Assembly (NCBI GenBank): GCA_034435015.1 | Contig: DAOTYH010000103.1 | Location: 1-64,000, forward strand | Length of the DNA: 64,000 nt | Direction of reading: 5' to 3' | DNA from: DAOTYH01 sp034435015 | GTDB lineage: Bacteria; Chloroflexota; Anaerolineae; Aggregatilineales; UBA3940 | In this document: one piece after another, positions 49,955-59,100 of the stretch | Numbering within the stretch: position 1 is the first letter of the stretch | Layout of the letters: every line of letters starts with the position of its first letter | Notes under the pieces: generated by a model | What the model saw: only the letters and a program-made list of their open reading frames with translations | Database searches by the model: none | What the model was told of the DNA's origin: nothing | Translations under genes and position numbers: made by a program

Positions 49955-51823
49955 CTATTGAAGTCCGCTTAGCTTGTCAAGATCAGGTGTTTTACAGCCT
50001 GCTCCGGTGATGGACAGAACAATCAGTGCATCTTCTGGAAACTGGGCCACTACCTGTTCCAGCGCGGGCCAGACCGTTGCGCTGGTCGGCTCGGCTAATA
50101 TGCCGCGCCGGGCAAGCTGATGCAAACCTTGTATGATGTCCGCTTCTTCTACTACTGTGATAGTCCCCTGAGACTTCCGGATTGCGTCAAGGATGGTCTT
50201 TGCTCGCGGCGGGCTGGCAACCCGTATTCCCTCGGCCAGTGTATGCCCTTCGCTCTGGGAGGGGATTGGCCCATTGCTGTTGTGAAAACGAACCCACAGG
50301 GGAGCACAGGCCTTAGCTTGTACGCCGATCAACTTTGGATGATGGCTGGCTAAACCGGCAGTCAGGAGGTCGGTAAAGCCGCGTGCAAGGCCCAATAACT
50401 GGGTGCCGTTGCCTACAGGCAGGATGACAACATCCGGGGCACGACGGCCCAACTGCTCCCATATCTCGTAGGCGATGGTCTTGTTCGCCAGTATGACGTA
50501 TGGATTGTAGACGTGGCTGGCGTAGTAAGAAGTCCCCATCTCCGAAGCTTGCCTTGCCGCTTGCGATGCCGCACTGCGCGGGCCAGGCACTTTCTCTAAA
50601 TGAGCGCCGTATAACACGATCTGAGCAAGTTTGATCGGAGAGGCAGTCTCTGGTACAAAAATGCTGGTTTCGATGCCCGCTTGAGCCGCATAGGCGGCTA
50701 AGGCGGCACCGGCATTGCCAGATGAATCCTCATGAACCCTTTGGATTCCGCGTGCCTTGAGGACGGAGGCCAATAAAGAAGCCCCGCGATCCTTGAACGA
50801 GCCTGTCGGATTGAGACTCTCCAACTTGAGCCAGATGGTGCGTCCCATGAAGTGCGTTTGGATAAGAGGAGTCCAGCCTTCCCCTAGCGAGACAGGTACA
50901 ATGCCGGGCGGAGTCAACATGGCCTGATAGCGCCAGAGGGAAGTTACATCGTGCTTGATGGCGTGCTGGTCGAAAGTGGGAGTACAGGTGAACTCAAGAG
51001 GTGATCCGCAGTTGCACTCTATTTGGTTAGTGTCAAGGGGATAAGTTTGGCCGCAATTTGGACATCCTAGAGTGAAACCGCCCAGTCCAGCTAGTTCGTT
51101 GTTCCTACGGACATCCGTTGGGGTAGGGTGGTAGTACCCTTCAACCCAGAAGCTCCCTTCTGGACCAACTTCTTTTTTCCAGACAGGGACGATCTCTTTC
51201 AGTCGGTTGATGCCATAGCGGGTAGCCTCGAAGCACCCATCGTCGCGATGCCTGCTGGAGCAAGCCACTATGACAGTTGTATCCCCTACCTGTAGCCTGC
51301 CGATGCGTTGCACAATGGCGATGCCCAACACCTTTGGGAAACGTTCCCGTATCTCGCTGGCGATCTGATGCAGCATCTTCTCTGCCATGGGCTGGTAGGC
51401 TTCGTAGAGCAGATATTCAGTCTCAAACTGGTTAGCGGAGTTGAAAGTCACCCCTCTGACTGTGCCGTTAAAGAAGCAAACCGCCCCTGTCTCTGGGGTG
51501 GTAATCGCGTTAATCAGAGTGCCAAGATCAGGAAGGTTAGGGGTAATAGCAAAATATTCTGGAAAATCACTCTTGCCGAGGCCGCCGCTGACTGGTGGGA
51601 ACAGCGCAATCTTATCTCCATCATGAATGGGGTCTTCAGGGAAAGCGTACTGATCGTTGAGGGCTACCAGTGCGCTGGGCAGAGAGGTCTGTAGGGAAGG
51701 AAAGTATTCTGATAGGTGAGCTAAAAGTATGGCAACTGTAGCCGGCTCAGGCAGTTCAACGCTGATCTGTTCTATGCCTGCCTGCTCACGCAAGGTAGCA
51801 AAAAGATGTACAACAACCTGCAT
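49955..51823 (-). CDS. MoaD-MoaE-threonine-synthase-like triple fusion
   Basis: One 622-residue frame with three parts. Residues 1-81 are a MoaD/ThiS-type ubiquitin-like sulfur carrier ending in the Gly80-Gly81 pair, which here is internal. Residues 85-235 are MoaE, the large subunit of molybdopterin synthase, with SSRHRDDGCFEATRYG and the catalytic PVWKKE lysines. Residues 250-620 are a fold-type II PLP enzyme: a zinc knuckle (C254, C257, C270, C272), the PLP lysine Lys344 in NPTGSFKDRG, SSGNAGAALAAYAA and the phosphate-binding PVGNGTQLLG. MoaC is directly upstream, so molybdopterin synthesis is clear; the role of the third part is not. A free carrier needs cleavage after Gly81. Confidence 0.9.
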   Translation of the reverse strand: MQVVVHLFATLREQAGIEQISVELPEPATVAILLAHLSEYFPSLQTSLPSALVALNDQYAFPEDPIHDGDKIALFPPVSGGLGKSDFPEYFAITPNLPDLGTLINAITTPETGAVCFFNGTVRGVTFNSANQFETEYLLYEAYQPMAEKMLHQIASEIRERFPKVLGIAIVQRIGRLQVGDTTVIVACSSRHRDDGCFEATRYGINRLKEIVPVWKKEVGPEGSFWVEGYYHPTPTDVRRNNELAGLGGFTLGCPNCGQTYPLDTNQIECNCGSPLEFTCTPTFDQHAIKHDVTSLWRYQAMLTPPGIVPVSLGEGWTPLIQTHFMGRTIWLKLESLNPTGSFKDRGASLLASVLKARGIQRVHEDSSGNAGAALAAYAAQAGIETSIFVPETASPIKLAQIVLYGAHLEKVPGPRSAASQAARQASEMGTSYYASHVYNPYVILANKTIAYEIWEQLGRRAPDVVILPVGNGTQLLGLARGFTDLLTAGLASHHPKLIGVQAKACAPLWVRFHNSNGPIPSQSEGHTLAEGIRVASPPRAKTILDAIRKSQGTITVVEEADIIQGLHQLARRGILAEPTSATVWPALEQVVAQFPEDALIVLSITGAGCKTPDLDKLSGLQ

Positions 51824-51826
51824 AGC

Positions 51827-52303
51827 CTATTCTAACACCACATCCCCTGACTGACCGCCGCGTTTTTCAACCAGCCGGACAGCCTCAATACGCATACCCC
51901 GATCAACCGCTTTAACCATGTCATAAACGGTTAATGCGGCGACAGATACTGCCGTCAGAGCTTCCATCTCAACACCAGTTTTTCCAACAGTTTGGACACG
52001 GGCCTCGATCAGGACACAGGAAGCTTGTTCGTCCAGCGAGAGGTTTACTTCAATGTGTGTTACCGGCAGAGGATGGCACAGGGGGATCAATTCGGCGGTA
52101 CGCTTGGCCGCCATAATGCCCGCTATCTGGGCGACAGCAAGCACATCGCCCTTCTTGACGGCGCTGTTGCGGATCAGAGCCAGTGTTTCGGGCTTCATCG
52201 CGACACGACCGCGAGCAACCGCGACCCGTACGGTATCGGGCTTGCTCCCGACATCAACCATAGTGACGTGTCCTGTCTTGTCCACGTGCGTGAGTTCACC
52301 CAC
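51827..52303 (-). CDS. moaC: cyclic pyranopterin monophosphate synthase MoaC
   Basis: Second step of molybdenum-cofactor synthesis, turning the MoaA product into cyclic pyranopterin monophosphate. The 158-residue protein has the family motifs LIPLCHPLPVTHIEV, GKTGVEMEALTAVSVAALTVYDM and a KAVDRG segment with the catalytic Lys and Asp. Start is GTG 52303 with AGGGAG upstream. The fusion gene follows after three bases, so the two are one operon. moaA is not in the window. Confidence 0.96.
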   Translation of the reverse strand: MGELTHVDKTGHVTMVDVGSKPDTVRVAVARGRVAMKPETLALIRNSAVKKGDVLAVAQIAGIMAAKRTAELIPLCHPLPVTHIEVNLSLDEQASCVLIEARVQTVGKTGVEMEALTAVSVAALTVYDMVKAVDRGMRIEAVRLVEKRGGQSGDVVLE

Positions 52304-52503
52304 AGTACGCTCCCTAGAATAACCAACAGCGTGAGGGATTGTTGAGAGTTTCGAGGATTATAGCCTGTAGGAGGCTTTCAAGACAATCGGGAGTGGCTAA
52401 CAGGGTGGATATGGAGGGCTAAAATCGCCTGACCCGTTAACACCATGTCCGCCTTTTGAGCACTCCCAGACAATCTGCATTCATGCCACATACGACCGGC
52501 GCA

Positions 52504-52512
52504 TGGTATAAT
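52504..52512 (+). promoter_or_regulatory. extended -10 promoter element upstream of ftsY
   Basis: TGGTATAAT, an extended -10 box (TGn then TATAAT at 52507-52512). No good -35 is seen at 17 bases, which fits an extended -10 promoter. It lies about 34 bases before the ftsY ATG. Confidence 0.5.
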
Positions 52513-52545
52513 TTACCTTGCTCTGTGCTGGAAAGGCTGGCTTTG

Positions 52546-53439
52546 ATGCTTCGTGAATCCCTGCAACGTACACGCCAGGCATTCTTTGGGCGGATTGCTA
52601 ACCTGATCGGGGCAACCGAGCTGAGTGATCAGGTCTGGGAGGAGGTTGAGGCTCTTCTCATTCAGGCCGATCTGGGGGTAGCGACAGCGCAGGTTGTTAC
52701 ATCTGCTCTGCGCAAGAGAGCGCAGAAAGAAGGAGTGACCAAGCGCGAGCAGTTGATGGCTGTGCTGAAAGCCGTGTTGCTTTCTATGCTTCCAGAGGGC
52801 GGGCCTTCCTCGCTGGAACAACCGCGTCCTCTCACTGTCATCCTGATTGTAGGGGTGAACGGCACAGGCAAGACGACAACTATCGCCAAGCTCGCTCAGC
52901 AACTCTCCCGTGAGGGACGCAAGGTCATGTTGGCGGCGGCGGATACATTCCGTGCGGCGGCTGTTGAACAGTTGCAGGTATGGGGTGAGCGATTGGGTGT
53001 TCCAGTGGTGGCGGGGCAGGCGGGCGGCGACGCTGGCGCAGTAGTCTATGATGCCATTCAGGCGGCCTTGGCACGGGGGCGTGATGTATTGCTGGTAGAT
53101 ACCGCAGGGCGGTTGCACACCAAGTATAATCTGATGGAAGAGTTAAAGAAGGTTTCGCGCGTAGCAGGCAAGAATGTTCAGGGTGCGCCGCATGAAGTGT
53201 GGTTGGTGCTTGATGGCACTACGGGGCAGAATGCGCTCTCTCAGGCCAGCCATTTTAAGGAGGCAGTTGGTGTTACTGGCGTCATTGTGACCAAGCTGGA
53301 CAGCACGGCACGGGGCGGCATGGTGTTTGCCATTGGCCACGAGTTGAACTTGCCAGTGCGATATGTAGGGGTTGGGGAAGGAGTAAATGACTTACTCCCT
53401 TTTGATCCCCAGTCTTTTGTGGATAGTCTGTTCGATTGA
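52546..53439 (+). CDS. ftsY: signal recognition particle receptor FtsY
   Basis: The SRP receptor GTPase that docks ribosomes at the membrane, 297 residues. It has an N-domain helical bundle and the G-domain motifs GVNGTGKTTTIAKLA, DTFRAAAVEQL, DTAGRLHTKYNLMEEL and TKLDSTARGG. There is no long acidic N-terminal domain. ATG 52546 is chosen, since the upstream frame from 52456 includes the promoter element. prfB follows 39 bases downstream. Confidence 0.96.
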   Translation: MLRESLQRTRQAFFGRIANLIGATELSDQVWEEVEALLIQADLGVATAQVVTSALRKRAQKEGVTKREQLMAVLKAVLLSMLPEGGPSSLEQPRPLTVILIVGVNGTGKTTTIAKLAQQLSREGRKVMLAAADTFRAAAVEQLQVWGERLGVPVVAGQAGGDAGAVVYDAIQAALARGRDVLLVDTAGRLHTKYNLMEELKKVSRVAGKNVQGAPHEVWLVLDGTTGQNALSQASHFKEAVGVTGVIVTKLDSTARGGMVFAIGHELNLPVRYVGVGEGVNDLLPFDPQSFVDSLFD

Positions 53440-53478
53440 GTGGATTTAAGAAAAACTTACAGGGGGATTTCTCTTACT

Positions 53479-54559
53479 ATGGATGATCTAATCAGCCGGC
53501 TCAGTGACCTGCAGACCCGAGTTGAAGCTCTTATGGAGCGTCTTTGACATAGCTGATAAGCGCCAGAAGCTGGCTCGTATTGAGGAACAATCTGCACAGC
53601 CCGGCTTCTGGGACGATGCTCGTACTGCCCAGCAACTGATGCAACAGGCGGCGCGGCTGCGGAATGATATTGAACAGTGGAATAGCTTGTCACAACGGAT
53701 CGAGGATGCACTTGATCTAGCTCAACTTGAGGACGAGAGCCTGCGCCCCGATCTGGAAAATGAGACTACTCAGTTGACTCATCTTGTCGAGCGGGCTGAG
53801 TTCACCCAGATGCTCTCCGGTGAATATGATCGCGAGGATGCCATCCTGGCGATCCACATGGGCAATGGGGGGGTAGATGCGATGGATTGGGCGGAGATGC
53901 TGGAGAGAATGTATCTCCGCTGGTGTGAGATGCATGGTTATCGAACCGAGATCCTTGATCGGAGCGTAGGTGAGGAAGATGGTATCAAAAGCTCGACTAT
54001 CGCCGTGAGCGGCGAGTGGGCTTATGGTTACCTTCGTGCTGAGCGGGGCGTCCACCGCTTGGTGCGGTTGTCTCCTTACGACTCTGCCCATCGGCGTCAT
54101 ACCTCTTTTGCTCTAGTTGAGGTGTGGCCAGATGTACAGGGAGATGTTCAGGTCGAGATTAACCCTGATGATCTAGAGATTGAGACCTACCGATCTAGTG
54201 GGGCGGGGGGACAGCATGTTCAAAAGAATGAGACGGCTGTCCGGATCACTCATAAGCCGACTGGGATCGTAGTGACCTGCCAGAATGAGCGGTCATTGAC
54301 ACAGAACCGCGAGAGCGCCCTGCGTGTTCTGCGGGCACGCCTGCTAGAACTTGAATACCAGCGTCGGGAAGCGGAGCGGGCGGCCTTGAAGGGTGAACAT
54401 GTTGACGCCAACTTTGGCAATCAGATACGTTCCTATGTCCTCCATCCTTATCAGATGGTCAAAGATCATCGGACCGGCTACGAAACAGCTAATACGACAG
54501 CCGTGTTGGACGGTCAGATTGATGAGCTAATTGAGGCTTACCTGCGCTTGGCCCAATAG
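53479..54559 (+). CDS. prfB: peptide chain release factor 2, made by programmed +1 frameshift
   Basis: Recognises UGA and UAA stop codons and releases the peptide. The gene starts at ATG 53479 and reads 22 codons to an in-frame TGA (53545-53547). A +1 shift at CTT TGA C joins it to the main frame, which continues from GAC 53546 to 54559, giving about 359 residues. The main frame has the GGQ motif in SSGAGGQHVQKNE. The stop-recognition tripeptide is SPY in the RLSPYDSAHRRHTSF segment, where RF2 usually has SPF. Sits between ftsY and a zinc-ribbon gene in one direction. The frameshift is a feedback control on RF2 amount. Confidence 0.95.
53535..53548 (+). promoter_or_regulatory. prfB programmed +1 frameshift site
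   Basis: GGAG (53535-53538), three bases, then CTT TGA C (53542-53548). This matches the known RF2 signal: an internal Shine-Dalgarno-like element three bases before a slippery CUU followed by UGA and C. Confidence 0.93.
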
Positions 54560-54627
54560 GCAAAGGGTATTTCCTCAAGTGATCTGAGCCTTTCTTTTTT
54601 TGCGCAATCAGTCGAGGAGTTGAAGAG

Positions 54628-55887
54628 ATGTCGAAAGATCCGCATTCGTCTGGAAAGCCCAAGGTAAACGCGCCTCAGGAGCCGAGCAAGGGTTCGCCGC
54701 CAAGCGGTGGAGCAACCAAGTATACCCCGCCGGCGCCTCGCCAGCCCGTTTCTAGACCCCTTTCTCAACCCCCTGTCTCCCCTCCCGCTGGCGTTAACCC
54801 GCCGCCAGTAGGGGGGATGGCTTCTACAAATCCGGTTGCTGAGCGTTTGAGCACTTTGGAATCCGAAATTCAGTCCTTGCAAGGACAGGTCACATTTAGC
54901 AATGAAAAGCGGAGCATGACGGAACTTGATCAGGGGATTGGGAATCTCGCTCAAGCGCTGGCTGAAGTGCGCCAACGTGGTTATCGTTATAAAAGCTTCC
55001 TAGAGGGGAAGGTCAACGTGCTGGCCCAGAAATGGGAGGCGGCTAAGGCCTTAGCCCTAGACGAAATACAGAGGGCTGAACATGACCTCCAATTGCTCTA
55101 TGGGCAAGTGTCTCAGCGATATAGTGCGGCTGTGCAGGCAGTGAACAGCCCTTCAGCCGGCACCCAGCTTTCTGCTTTGGAGCAACAGATTGGGCAGTTG
55201 CGTACACGCCTGGGGGCGGCCCAAAGTACCATTACGGCGGCCTATTCCGGAGTGCAACAGGTTTATAGTCAGACAAATGCCCAGGTGAAGGAGGTGCTCT
55301 GGTTGCTTGAGCAGGTTGATCAAGCCAGCTTCGATATCTTAGCGGGCGAGAATCCTGTGCAAGCTGTTAAAGCTAAGTGGTGGCGCGATGGAAAAAATCA
55401 GGGGCCAGTGGGTGTCCTCTATCTGACCGATCAGCGACTGATCTTTGAACAAAAGGAAGAAAAAGTCACCAAGAAAGTGCTATTTATCGCCGCCGAGAAG
55501 GAGACCCTTCAGGAGATGCTATTCCAAGTTCCAATTGGTGCTGTTGAGGGAGTTAAGTCCAGCAGCAAAGGGTTGTTTGGGCATGAGGATCATCTCGATT
55601 TTACGTTTGGGCCGGCGGCTGATTATCCCATTGCTCACTTTCACATTGATGGGCAGGAAAGTGAGTTCTGGGTTGGGTTGATCAAGAAGGTACAAAATGG
55701 CGAGATCAGTAATGAGCGCTACTATGCAACAGGCGAGAGTGCTGAGGTCGAGGCTCAGGCACTCCAAGAAATATTTGCAAATGCGCCCCAGAAATGTACT
55801 GCCTGCGGAGCACCTTTTGATGCACCGATAGCTAAGGGTCAGCGACAGATTAAGTGCGAATATTGTGGTACATTAATGACTTGGTAG
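54628..55887 (+). CDS. coiled-coil and PH/GRAM-like protein with C-terminal zinc ribbon
   Basis: A 419-residue protein of unknown function. Residues 1-70 are Pro-rich and disordered. Residues 75-225 are helical coiled coil. Residues 235-350 look like a PH/GRAM-like beta domain (VGVLYLTDQRLIFEQK, then FGHEDHLDF). The last 30 residues hold a zinc ribbon (CTAC ... CEYC). No membrane segment or signal peptide. It lies between prfB and rpoC. ATG 54628 follows GAGGAGTTGAAGAG. Confidence 0.75.
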   Translation: MSKDPHSSGKPKVNAPQEPSKGSPPSGGATKYTPPAPRQPVSRPLSQPPVSPPAGVNPPPVGGMASTNPVAERLSTLESEIQSLQGQVTFSNEKRSMTELDQGIGNLAQALAEVRQRGYRYKSFLEGKVNVLAQKWEAAKALALDEIQRAEHDLQLLYGQVSQRYSAAVQAVNSPSAGTQLSALEQQIGQLRTRLGAAQSTITAAYSGVQQVYSQTNAQVKEVLWLLEQVDQASFDILAGENPVQAVKAKWWRDGKNQGPVGVLYLTDQRLIFEQKEEKVTKKVLFIAAEKETLQEMLFQVPIGAVEGVKSSSKGLFGHEDHLDFTFGPAADYPIAHFHIDGQESEFWVGLIKKVQNGEISNERYYATGESAEVEAQALQEIFANAPQKCTACGAPFDAPIAKGQRQIKCEYCGTLMTW

Positions 55888-55924
55888 TGAAGGTAGTGGG
55901 CTACAAAGTTCCCGAAAAAAATAA

Positions 55925-55954
55925 TTGACTGTATGGTGATTTATGTGCTAAAAT
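55925..55954 (+). promoter_or_regulatory. putative promoter of rpoC
   Basis: TTGACT at 55925-55930 and TAAAAT at 55949-55954, spacer 18. It implies a leader of about 150 bases before rpoC. Confidence 0.6.
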
Positions 55955-56018
55955 TACAGTTTGCGAACAAATAGGAACCGTGGATACTCATAGCGAATGA
56001 GGAAGTCAATGAGCTGAG

Positions 56019-56052
56019 CCAGCGCGCTGGAGAACCGTTCTCCGAGCGCTGG
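56019..56052 (+). promoter_or_regulatory. hairpin in the rpoC leader, attenuator-like
   Basis: Outer arms CCAGCGC (56019-56025) and GCGCTGG (56046-56052) and inner arms GGAGAA (56029-56034) and TTCTCC (56038-56043) form a two-part stem with a CCG loop. TTTAGTTT follows, so it may act as an intrinsic terminator or as a regulatory leader. Confidence 0.5.
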
Positions 56053-56119
56053 TTTAGTTTGCCCATGAGGAGAAAGCGGGTAGCCGTTCATTCAGACCGC
56101 TGAGAAGGGAGTGTTTTCT

Positions 56120-59100
56120 GTGGTACATAGCCGTATGCAGGAAGACGGTCTGGAGGCAAAGGACTTTAGGGCCTTACGCGTCAGTCTGGCGTCGCCGGAG
56201 CAAATCAAGTCTTGGTCGTATGGCGAGGTGACCAAGCCTGAAACGATCAACTACCGTCGCCTACGACCTGAGAAGGATGGGCTGTTCTGTGAGGCGATTT
56301 TTGGTCCTACCAGAGACTGGCAGTGCTATTGTGGCAAATACAAGAATGTCCGCTACAAGGGGCTGGTCTGTGACAAGTGCGGCGTCGAGATTACACGTGC
56401 CTCTGTGCGTCGTGAGCGAATGGGGCATATCGAGCTGGCGGCGCCGGTAGCACATGTATGGTACACGCGGCGTGTCCCTAGCTACTTGGGACTTCTGCTT
56501 GACATATCGCGTCGTAACCTGGACCGCGTCTTGTATTTCGCCCAGTATGTCGTGACTCATGTAGATGAAGATGCCCGCCAGAAGGCGCTTAAGCGTCTCT
56601 CGGATGAGATGAATGAGGAGCAGGCCGCCCTCCGCGCTGAGGTTGATGCTCAGATAGCGGCGATCGAGCAAGCCCGCGATACAGCGCTGGCAGAGTTACA
56701 AGCTCGCCGAGATGCGATCAACGCTTCTTATGAAGAGGAGTTGTCCGCCCGCACGGATGAGCTGATGCATGCGGCCCAAAATTTCCAGCAACAGCTTGAA
56801 GACAAGGCTGGCACGGTTGCTAAGAGCGCAATGGTTTTTGCCCCTACCCAAACGGTCATTGTGGAGAAGGGCGAAAGCATCAGCGCGGATCATATTCGTC
56901 TGGTGCAAGAGGCCGCCGGCGCATTGCTCAGCGAGATTCAGCGGGAGATTGAAGAGCGCAAGCAGGCTGAGCTGGCAAAAGAGGGTGGGCAGGCCGAACA
57001 GATCATCGCTCAGGCGGCTGAACAGATTGCTGAACTCGAGGAGTTGGCCGCCCAACGGGGGGCTGAGATTCAGCAACGTTATGCCGATCAACGCAACGAA
57101 ATTGCTTCACTGCAACAGATGCAATTCTTGGGTGAGGCCCGCTACCGTGAGTTAAAACAGCGCTATGGTCAGGTCTTTAAAGCAGGCATGGGTGCAGGGG
57201 CATTCTATGAGATCTTGAAATCAATGGACCTTGACAAACTAAGCGCTGAACTCTGGACAGAGGTTCGAACGAGCCGTTCTAAGCAACGGAAGAAGAAGGC
57301 TACCAAGCGCCTGCGTGTTGTTGAGTCATTGCGTAAAAGCGGTAATCGCCCTGAGTGGATGATCCTGACGATCCTGCCGGTCATTCCACCTGATCTACGC
57401 CCGATGGTTCAGTTGGATGGGGGGCGCTTTGCAACCTCTGATCTGAATGATCTCTACCGTCGCGTGATCAATCGTAATAACCGGCTCAAGCGTCTGCTCG
57501 AACTTGGTGCGCCGGACGTTATCGTGCGCAATGAGAAGCGTATGCTTCAGGAGGCAGTAGACAGCCTGATTGATAACAGCCAGCGGGGCAGGGCGCTCAG
57601 CCGTCGAGGCCGCCGTGAATTGAAATCGCTTAGCGACATGCTGAAAGGCAAGAAGGGGCGTTTCCGCCGCAATCTGCTGGGGAAGCGTGTAGATTATTCG
57701 GGGCGCTCGGTAATCGTGATTGGGCCTAAGCTCAAGCTTCACCAGTGCGGATTACCCAAGACGATGGCTCTCGAACTGTATCGGCCTTTCGTGATTAGCA
57801 GGCTTGTTCAATACAACTATGCCAGCAATGTGAAGCAGGCCAAACGTTTCATTGAGCGTGAAAGGCCAGAGGTGTGGGAGGTGCTGGAAGAGGTTATTCA
57901 AGAACGCCCTGTTCTGTTAAACCGCGCGCCTACTCTGCACCGCTTGGGCATTCAGGCGTTTGAGCCGATACTGGTTGAGGGCAAAGCTATCCAGATACAC
58001 CCGCTTGTTTGTACGGCCTTCAATGCAGACTTTGACGGTGACCAGATGGCAGTGCATGTGCCTCTGTCTCAGAAGGCAGTGGAAGAGGCACGTAACCTGA
58101 TGCTGAGCGTCAAAAACTTGCTTAAGCCGGCTGATGGTTCACCCGTAGTTGGCCCCAGTAAGGATATGGTGCTTGGTGTCTTCTATTTGACAATGGAGAG
58201 GCCAGGGCAGGAGATTGATAAGGTAGACCCCCAGACATTGCGGGTCTTCTACGATCTGGACGAAGTTGAGATGGCGCTTGCGCTGGGGCAGGTTCATGTG
58301 CACACCCCCATTCGTATCCTGTGCATCTACGACAATGGGCGGCCACTCGATAAGCCTCTGGTCACGACCGTGGGGCGCTGTGTGTTCAACCGAGTCTTGC
58401 CGGATGAGGTACGCTGGGTAAATACCACCCTTGACAAGAAGAAAGTGGGTGAACTGGTTGGGCGCATCTACACCCGATTCGGGCCGGAGGTCACAACTGA
58501 GGTGGTTGATCAGATCAAAGACCTTGGCTTCAAATATGCTACCCTGTCTGGGGCTACCATTGCGATCAGTGATCTGGTCGTGCCCAAGGAGCGGGCGGAG
58601 ATTATTGCTGAAGCAACCGCTACGGTGAATGATATTGAGCGCGAATATCGGCGTGGCCTTTTAACCGAGGAGGAACGGTATCAGCGTACCATTGACGAGT
58701 GGAACGCGGCAAAGTCGAAAGTCTCAAAGGCTGTTGAGAAGTCTCTCGACCGTTACAGCAGTTTGTATATTATGGCCAAGTCTGGCTCCACTAAAGGTGG
58801 TATGGGGCCTATCGCTCAGTTGGCGGGTATGCGGGGTCTGATGGCCGATCCGTCTGGACGTATCATAGACCTGCCTATCCGCAGTAACTTCCGCGAGGGG
58901 CTGAGTGCGCTGGAGTATTTCATCAGCACGCATGGCGCTCGCAAAGGGTTGGCCGATACAGCCCTCCGTACTGCTGATGCGGGTTACCTGACCCGCCGTC
59001 TGGTGGATGTCGCTCAGGATATGATCATCAACGCAGAGGACTGCGGCACCCAGAGCGGCATCTGGATCAGGAGATCACAACGGGTCTCTGATCAGAGCAT

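Noticed and set aside
49955..51823. The triple fusion as an artefact of joined frames
   Set aside because: There is a single uninterrupted frame, with linkers of normal composition and intact motifs in all three parts; an assembly error cannot be fully excluded without reads.
52304..52503. A leader peptide before ftsY
   Set aside because: The upstream in-frame extension covers the promoter element and has no ribosome binding site.
53457..53504. prfB read as a broken gene or sequencing error
   Set aside because: The in-frame TGA sits in the exact programmed frameshift context, so it is a control site.
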